From positions 1 through 64,000 of the forward strand of contig VCJN01000319.1 of NCBI GenBank assembly GCA_006384855.1: a stretch of DNA of 64,000 bases. Direction: 5' to 3'. Shown in pieces: positions 57,110-64,000 of this stretch. Made by a program: the position numbers and the translations under genes. Each line of letters begins with the position of its first letter. The first letter of the stretch is position 1. The notes under the pieces were generated by a model. That model saw nothing but the letters and a program-made list of their open reading frames with translations. It was not told the DNA's origin and did no database searches. The stretch is from Tetraselmis striata. Lineage: Eukaryota > Chlorophyta > Chlorodendrophyceae > Chlorodendrales > Chlorodendraceae.

Positions 57110-58450
57110 CGCGTCACAACCGGTGTGGTCTCATTGAGATGTGGAGGGCCATTGGTATGTCCCCTTATACTCGGACAGTGCCTGCGCCTGCAGAGACATG
57201 TTGGTACTGCAGTATCTACCTCGGCCAGGCCTTGGCGCCTCGAGTGCCAGCCAGGGCAGGCCTGCAGAGTAGGAAAGGCCGCCAAAGCCCTGATGCCCCC
57301 GGCCCCGCTCGGAGCTGCTGCACATTTGCTAACTAGCAGTAACAGCTAAAGGGGCGCTGGGCCATTGGTGCAGCTGCGCTTAGGTGGGGGCTGCTTGGTA
57401 CTGGTAAAAGGACGTCAGGGGGACTGCTACAGGGAACTGCAGCGCTCATGCTGCACAGGGCAGGGTGATGGGTAAATGGTGCTGATCCGAGGGTAGGACG
57501 CCGCGCAGGGCTGCGGGGGAATATGTGGGGTTGCTGTGTGTTCTGTTGGGGCTGCCATGGGAGCTGCCACTCTGCGTGGGCGGTGGCTGTTGCTATTGCT
57601 AGCGCGCGGTGGATGACATGCGGTGCGAAAGTTGCCAAGAAAGATACATACGGTACGAGGTTGCATAGATTCACTGTTGCTACGCAGAGCGGCCGCCGGC
57701 CAGGCTGCTTGAGGGCAGCGTGAGATGCAGCTACTGGCGAGTTAAGGGTTCTGAGCCGAGTATGCTATCAGTAGGCACGCGAGGCGGGTGGGCCGGCGCT
57801 GGGTCGGCGACACTTTGGTTGGTGGTATTGTTGGTACTCTGCCCGGCCCGGCTCGGGGCTGCTGCGCTACTGCGAATTAGTACTTTGGAATCAAGTGCTG
57901 AGCTGTTGGTGCAGCTGCCGTTGGGGAAAGAGAGGGGGGGGGGGGACTGCTATAAGAGCGCCCCGGCTACGCAACACAGGGTGCTGGGGCAATGGTGCTG
58001 CAGTGAAGATAGAACCCGCCTGCGCAGGGCTGCGTGGAATTATGTGTTGATGTGTATTATACATAATATCGGTGCGGCTATGGGACCGGCAAGTGTGCGG
58101 AGGGGGGGTTGCTGTGCTACTGCTAGTGCGTGGAGGTGATACGCAGTGTCGTGCATGAGTTGTTATTGTTAAAGACAGATATGGAACAAGCCGACATGGG
58201 TCTAGATATCTCTGCGCAGAGCGGTCAATCTCCGGGCTGAAGGGCAACGTAAGATGCGGCTACTGTAGTATTGTGGGATTCTGGGACGAGTGTGCCATCA
58301 TTAGGCGTGCGAGGCAGACGCCATGGTTGGTGGTGTTGGGCTACCTATGCCACCGTGCAGTGGGGCTGCTGCACGGGCATGTGGGGCGTGGCTGCAGCGG
58401 CTCCTTGCCACAGCCGTGGCCCGCTTCACATGGCGCCGCCATTGCTTCCG
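57110..58450. repeat. Diverged tandem array, units about 510-545 bp
   Basis: Landmarks recur in order: GCTCGGAGCTGCTGCAC at about 57306, GCTCGGGGCTGCTGCGC at 57849 and GTGGGGCTGCTGCAC at about 58359; GCGCAGGGCTGCG at about 57504 and 58023; GATGCAGCTACTGG at 57724 and GATGCGGCTACTG at about 58251. Two full units and part of a third are visible, with many substitutions and small indels. Open frames in this GC-rich array are not supported as genes. Confidence 0.6.
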
Positions 58451-59737
58451 CGCGATGGCATGGCCCGAGTTCATCACGCACTCCGCCATCAATGTCCCCA
58501 TCTGGCCCCGTGGATGTTTGCACGATGTATAAATAACCTTAGTCTGCTGCCGGCGCACAACTACCGCAACGGCGCGGCCCCTCTGGGCGCACCTGTGAAT
58601 AATAGGGCGTCAGGGGCGTAGTCGCTTATCTAGGAGTACAACACGTCGCCATTTATGTCTAATGAAAACGTATGCAATATGTATTTATGTTCTAGTCTAG
58701 AATTGATGATGTTTACATGGAATTAAGTACGTCCTAAAACGTGTATATAATTCATTTGATGTGCATCCCGTGTCTCGCTGATATATCTATCTGCATGTTC
58801 CGTGGGAATAAACTGCATGTGACATGGCAGGCACTCACATATAGACAGCAAAAATGCAGCCTTGAGAATAATTAGTAGCAACCTGATGCAGGTCCTAGAG
58901 AAATAAGCCGATAATAACACCCAAAAAACTCCATCTGGCAGCCGCATTTTGTTATGTTAATGCACACACGTACTGCGAGCATCGGGAGATATATATGGTA
59001 GTACTATCTGTCGAGGATATTTATTGTTCTTGCCCTTGGGCGATCATCTGCCTGCCACGGGCCAAGCCCCAGCCGTCATAAGACATAAGCCGCGTAGTTC
59101 CCGAGCTGATAGTAGTATCACGACTACTCACGCTCGGCAGATGGTCGGACAAACACTGCAGGGGCTGCGAATTTGTTTGCGGTTGCGTCGCGCCACGCGA
59201 TCGAATCAACTCGGCGCCGTGCGCCGACGCGGCTCGATGTACCGGTCGCCAGGAGGGTTTCAGTGCAGGTAAAGAAATGGTAAATATGGTTATTCATACG
59301 TTTATGTTGATATATCTTTCGAGTACCCATTCTATCTGGTACATTAGGCCATTCCGACAAAATGACCTGGTTGAGGTCACACCCCCCAGCCATTTTCAGC
59401 CCCCCCTCCGGTTTGTTTGTAATGATTTTCTAGTATTTTAGGTACTGCGGCACACTAAGTAATTTATTTTGACATGTGGCATGCACTTCCAACAACAACG
59501 CGATGCACCATGCCTCTCCCCATCCCCAACTGCCTATGGTAAGTAGCCACTAACATGCGGAGAAAGTGGGAAAATTTTGAGAGAACAAGCGTTGAGTAGT
59601 GCCCCGGCCACCCTGCAGAGGGCACCTGGCGGTGCTGCGGGCTTGGTGCGGCTGTTGTAGTGCTCTGTTGAGAGTCGTCCCGGCTCTAGTTCTGGATACT
59701 AGTTCTGTTGAGAGTCGTCCCAGCAATGCATGAGCGG
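58451..59737. other. Intergenic region
   Basis: No supported gene. Frames are short and AT-biased. The right part leads into the next tandem array. Confidence 0.4.
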
Positions 59738-60418
59738 TCGTGCGGTGCGCTGCGGTGGCGGTTCCAGCATTCCATGTAATGAATAATTCTTGATTTCGCA
59801 GCAAATTCCGCGTACAACACCCATCGCCGCTTGCTGCCGCCGAGCTGTTGCCCCGCCAGCCCTTTGCACATGCCGACAGCATAATCACTGGATGATGTCC
59901 CGGCGATGCAGCGGTCGAGCGGTGCCCTGCGGCGACGGTTTCAGCATTGGTTTCGGAACATTTTTTGGAGCTGCGTTGTTCCCGGCGAGCATTCCGTGTG
60001 TGGGGGCCCTAGATCCTACCCCATCTGTATGAATGTGCTGAATGTGCTGATATGTAGTCACATATATATAGAGTCTAGCGATCCCCAGCGCGAGAATAGT
60101 TCTGCGCACTTTTCGGTTGGTGGTATACATGCGCACTGCCATATTGTGCGGTAAACACTGCGGTGTATGCCACAGAGCGGCAACAAATACATACTCGGAT
60201 AGCAATCGCCACGTTTCGAGCTCAAAATAATACCATGTGCTGGCTATATGCCACCATGATTTGAGCTGGAAGAGCCACCATATTGGGCAGCATCCGGGCG
60301 TTAAGGCGACGGTTTCAACACTGGTGTCGGAGCATTATTTGGAGCAGCGTGGTTCCCGGCACGCGTTCCGTGTGTGGGGGCCCAAGCTTTCACCCCTAAC
60401 TGTTTGTATGTGCTGATA

Positions 60419-60510
<92 letters not shown>

Positions 60511-60780
60511 TTAGCGATCCGCCCAGCGCGAGAACAGATTTTGCGCACTTTTGGGTTGGTGGTATACCTGCGCACTGCCATATTGTGCGGTAAACATTGT
60601 TGTGTACGCTACGGAGCGGCAGCAAATAAATACTCGAATAGCAATCATCGCCACGTTTCGATCTCCAAATCATACCATGTGCTGGCTATATATAGCCCAC
60701 TATGCCATCATGATTTGAGCTGGAATAGCCACCGTATTGGGCAGCATCCTGGCGTTGCCGTGCGATTTCAGTGCTAAAAG
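59738..60780. repeat. Tandem array, units about 375-455 bp, with a long (TA)n
   Basis: GCGACGGTTTCAGCATTGG at about 59932 recurs as GCGACGGTTTCAACACTGG at about 60306; CATTCCGTGTGTGGGGGCCC and GCGTTCCGTGTGTGGGGGCC follow each; GGTTGGTGGTATAC and TTGGGCAGCATCC occur in both units. Partial units flank them. Unit 2 is longer because an AT stretch of about 12 nt in unit 1 is a (TA)n of about 82 nt in unit 2 (60421-60502). Confidence 0.75.
60421..60502. repeat. (TA)n microsatellite, about 41 units
   Basis: An uninterrupted alternating TA tract inside the second unit of the tandem array; able to extrude a cruciform and prone to length change. Confidence 0.97.
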
Positions 60781-61030
60781 TGGTTTCGGAGCAGCCGCAG
60801 CCCGGCGGCAGGACATCAATACATTCCTACTACTCTTACAGGTATAGTAAGTCGCTAGTAAATCCGGGCCGTTCTTTCCACAAACCGCATTAGCAAGTGA
60901 ATCCGGTAGCGCGGCGGCGGTGGCGCGGAGATAATCACAATATATGATAAAGACGCGGAGAGACCACAATATATGATAAAGATGCATATGTGTGTGCAAT
61001 GCTACAGTAGCCTGACAATGATAATGATGT

Positions 61031-61432
61031 TCATGAAAATGTTGAAAGTGTAGCACAGGGCAGCCTTGTGTGAAAATTGTGCACACTGGTTTGCACCAAT
61101 GTGCATGGTCCCCACCCATGTCTCTGTCCTTTACATGTGCTACAATGTCTACGGCTGGCATTGGCAAACGATACAAGAGTACGAAGCGCCGCCTCCAGTG
61201 GCCGACTCTGCAGGCGCAGCCGTGGTGGCGGCTGGTGCCGCCGACGCGCTGACGCTAACGCCGTCGGGGCTGTCGCTCCTTGTTGCGGGTGCCCGCCTCG
61301 CATGCGCTCCAGTGCTTGCCTGGCCATATGCTTGTCCATGTTCTTGAGCTTTTGCTGGCCGTCGGGCTTGAACCTGCGTACGACGTGCTTCAGCCCATAT
61401 GTCTCGCATTCCTGTGCGATGTAAGAGAACAT
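61031..61432 (-). CDS. Possible exon of an unrecognised minus-strand gene
   Basis: A minus-strand ATG frame (61432 downward) starts MFSYIAQECETYGLKHVVRR and continues FKPDGQQKLKNMDKHMARQA, with GC3-rich codons like the confident genes; after about residue 50 it becomes Arg/Pro-rich and loses coding character. Upstream on the same strand (about 61.53-61.64 kb) another exon-like segment reads TYAHEKKSVAWFNPDNH before a GTGCGT donor. The two could belong to one gene, but I could not build a phase-consistent model or name a family. Confidence 0.28.
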   Translation of the reverse strand: MFSYIAQECETYGLKHVVRRFKPDGQQKLKNMDKHMARQALERMRGGHPQQGATAPTALASARRRHQPPPRLRLQSRPLEAALRTLVSFANASRRHCSTCKGQRHGWGPCTLVQTSVHNFHTRLPCATLSTFS

Positions 61433-62520
61433 TTGTCTGTGACACGCAATACAGTTGCAGCCAGCATGAGCGAAAAGGGCATACTATAACTCGCAGATGG
61501 GCAGCACAACGACGTGATAGACGTCATGCATGTCTTTGTGGCGCCGTCCGGCTCCAAGTTGTCCGGCACACTGCACGCACATGATTGTCCGGGTTGAACC
61601 ACGCCACCGACTTCTTCTCGTGGGCGTACGTAGTACTCCCACTCTACCCTGGACTCGTATGTCAAGGCATCATCGCGCAAACAAAGGTGTCGCGACAAAA
61701 GGGTGATCCTGCTCTGGCGAGGGCGCGGAGCCTGTGCATATAGGAACCGGTCCCGACGACGACGCCATGGTGGCGCGCATGCGCTAGTATATATGTGAGA
61801 GTTGGCGGCCAACATAGATTGTTGGCGGGCGCTGGAAGTGTGATGAGGCGCGGTCGTCAGTCGGTAGGAGGTAGCTGGAAGGATGCTAGGTTTGCATGCG
61901 GGCGAGCACGGTGGCAGCAGCGGCGGCGGCGCAAGATATGGACAAACGGGAGGTGCGCATGGGCGCTGGAAGGCTGTATACTGCTTAAAGTACTAATTGC
62001 AAAACTTTCGCAATAAACAAAGCACCCCCCCCCCCCCCCCCTCCGTTTCCACGGATAATACTGTCCATGTCACTTTGTCGGAATGGCCTTACTCCGTATA
62101 TCGTGAGTAAATAAGGCCGCCGTACTACAGCATTAATTTGCCGGGACGAACCCATTAGTTAAATAATGACATAAACACTATGTGTATGGGATTTCCCACC
62201 TATGTTAATTGCCCTAGTGCAACCCGTACGGTCCGCTGCTTTTGGTTTCAATCAACAGGGGTGGGCATAAGTGGCGGACTTATGCTGCCAGCATAACGAA
62301 AGTGCATAACATAATCAGTTGTGACACACGGATGGCCGTTGACCTAGCATAAACAACGCAATAGCGCATACGGAGCATATAAGTGGCATATGCTCCTCGT
62401 TAGATTAGTTTTGCACGGGTGAACCACATCATCGAGAGCCCTCGGGGATGCCGGAGCCCCCGCCGCGAGCCGGTCGCTCTGTGGCTCTGTGCATCATGGT
62501 ATATTGCTACCGGTACCCAT

Positions 62521-62814
62521 ATGGGGCCAATCACCGAGGACGCAAGGCCGACGAAGCGGCAAAGGCGCGAACGCGCCCGCATCGGCCGCAGAAATGCACT
62601 AGCTTGTCGCTACACCGTAGACCCAAAACATATTGAGGACTACGTCGCCAAGTTGATGACGGGCACCTACTACACCGATGACTACTACTACCACTCTACA
62701 AGATACATTGCGAGGAGTTCCCTTACATCAGCGAAAATGCAACGGAGCGCAACAATAGGGTCTGCAAGAGTTCGTGGATGGCGAGTCGGCACAATCAATG
62801 GCTGGGGTGCGTGA
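62521..62814 (+). CDS. Small ORF, unrecognised
   Basis: An ATG frame of 97 codons begins MGPITEDARPTKRQRRERAR and includes DPKHIEDYVAKLMTGTYYTD. The start is strongly basic and the middle has coding character. No domain is recognised and no neighbouring exon supports it; a fragment of a mobile-element protein is as likely as a small gene. Confidence 0.25.
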   Translation: MGPITEDARPTKRQRRERARIGRRNALACRYTVDPKHIEDYVAKLMTGTYYTDDYYYHSTRYIARSSLTSAKMQRSATIGSARVRGWRVGTINGWGA

Positions 62815-63645
62815 AGGAGAGCGCGTAATTGCTGCTAGTATTGAATATACTTTTGAATTTTGCTGAGTAGATAGTTGCAATATGATAGTTGATAACACAC
62901 CAATCCCGGGTCGTAGTACATGCAGCACTGTACGGCTGGCCAACACAAGCGCGCATCAATTTATAAATTTGATTGGTAATCATTTGTGCTAACACGGTAG
63001 GCGGACCTTAAATATCAATCCTCCTGGCATATTTGATCCAATTGCCTTGTCTTGCAGCATAAATTATGCCATTGATAAACATTTATGCTTATCCACAAAG
63101 TACTTAATATGTTATATCATCCATGACATGGTTATGTCCTTTCATAAGTACACCCAGCGGCACTTGTGCCCAACCCGGTTAGTTCATTCAACCGGTTAAA
63201 ATACCGGTATCACAAAGGTTTTAATACGGGCTGCCCCATCGCCCGTGAGCAATGCTTTCACTGTCATCGGGGAGCTACTTAGGACAGCCACCACTAGCTC
63301 GCTTGCCATCGTTCAACTCGTTGCCTTCGGCAGTGGCTTTGCGTACTTCTGCGTGCGAGGGTCGCAAAGGCTGATCAAGTCCTCACCGCGAGGTTTCTTT
63401 CCCGGCAGCGATAGACAAACGATGACGACGACGTAGTGGATCATCGTGCCACGTACAAGCGAAACATCATCGGCAGCGATAGACAAACCCTCGGTACTGT
63501 GGTCATTTGACCCGTTTTCCAGTCCGTCGCGTGTCCGACGCTCTCCACTGCAACGTCGTTGTCACAAGAACAACGACAGCTTGGAGTTGCACGTCGGCGG
63601 GGGGACGCTCTAGCGCATGGCGCACCCGACGTCTCGAGCCATAAA

Positions 63646-63676
<31 letters not shown>

Positions 63677-64000
63677 TCACTCACTCACACATGCGCGCGC
63701 ACAACAGTGCCGTGCGCCTTTCGGCGGCCGACCTCCGCGAAGCGCCGCCGCCCTCGCGACCGCCGTCACTTGCACCCCCCCCGCCCTTCACTTGGAAAAT
63801 AAACAGAAAACCCTCTGCCCCGCACACGCCCGTATACTATGAATGTACACTCGTACTCGCGTACATGTATATGTCAAAGATACACTACCACAAATGCATA
63901 CACCCGCCCGCACAGTACCGACACCGAGCGCGCCCTCTTCATCCGGGCGGCGATGGAACAGCTTCCGGGCTAGACCGCCGTCGACCCGTGCCGCGCCCCC
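62815..64000. other. Region without a supported gene
   Basis: A frame at 63245-63436 has some coding character (LLRTATTSSLAIVQLVAFGS) but no ATG start. CGGCAGCGATAGACAAAC occurs twice, about 69 bp apart, at about 63404 and 63473. A CA/CTCA microsatellite lies at 63643-63690. Confidence 0.4.
63643..63690. repeat. (CA)n-(CTCA)n microsatellite
   Basis: About 28 nt of CA dinucleotides is followed by several ACTC units and ends in a GCGC stretch. Confidence 0.9.

Noticed and set aside
63245-63436. Small ORF with a hydrophobic stretch
   Set aside because: It starts only at GTG, has no upstream exon signal and no recognisable domain.
1-64000. Operon, CRISPR array, phage or bacterial gene cluster
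   Set aside because: Genes are intron-rich and widely spaced on both strands, and there are no regular spacer arrays or Shine-Dalgarno-led gene runs.

Overview
The window looks like nuclear DNA of a eukaryotic alga, most likely a chlorophyte. The evidence is: GC-rich coding exons broken by many short GT-AG introns; a plastid-type presequence on one gene; TGTAA, the usual green-algal poly(A) signal, 57 nt after two stop codons; and a retroelement with the split direct repeats known from algal TOC1/PAT-like elements. I cannot name the species. Nothing bacterial is present, and open frames that begin with GTG, TTG or CTG should not be read as genes.

Six multi-exon genes can be rebuilt from the sequence with phase-consistent splice sites. 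From left to right they are: (1) a TMEM131-like secretory-pathway membrane protein, plus strand, about 11.58-20.39 kb, 12 exons, 5' end unresolved; (2) a CMGC/MAPK-like kinase with an N-terminal signal sequence and degenerate catalytic and activation loops, plus strand, 22.63-27.34 kb, 10 exons; (3) a SET-domain protein with a putative chloroplast transit peptide, minus strand, 30.98-33.37 kb, 5 exons; (4) a papain/cathepsin-family cysteine protease with a cysteine-containing C-terminal extension, minus strand, 37.92-41.12 kb, 9 exons; (5) a Mei2-like RNA-binding protein, plus strand, 47.26-50.22 kb, 11 exons; (6) a mu-class-like glutathione S-transferase, plus strand, 55.46-56.82 kb, 4 exons. 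They do not form a pathway. Genes 1, 2 and 4 all carry apparent secretory signals, which may be coincidence.

The rest is repeat-rich. From 0 to 11.5 kb there are a CA/GC microsatellite, a small LTR retroelement (3.43-5.20 kb), one copy of a dispersed repeat (6.5 kb), degenerate transposon-like frames and large palindromes. From 42 to 46 kb there are recurring hairpin modules, a non-autonomous PAT/TOC1-like element with the layout A1-gag-B1-A2-B2, and a second copy of the dispersed repeat. From 53.3 to 54.65 kb two copies of that repeat face each other as terminal inverted repeats. From 57 to 60.8 kb there are two diverged tandem arrays with units of about 0.4-0.55 kb. Long C homopolymers (G on the plus strand in minus-strand genes) sit in introns, and a TGATGG-type simple repeat of about 870 bp fills one SET-gene intron.
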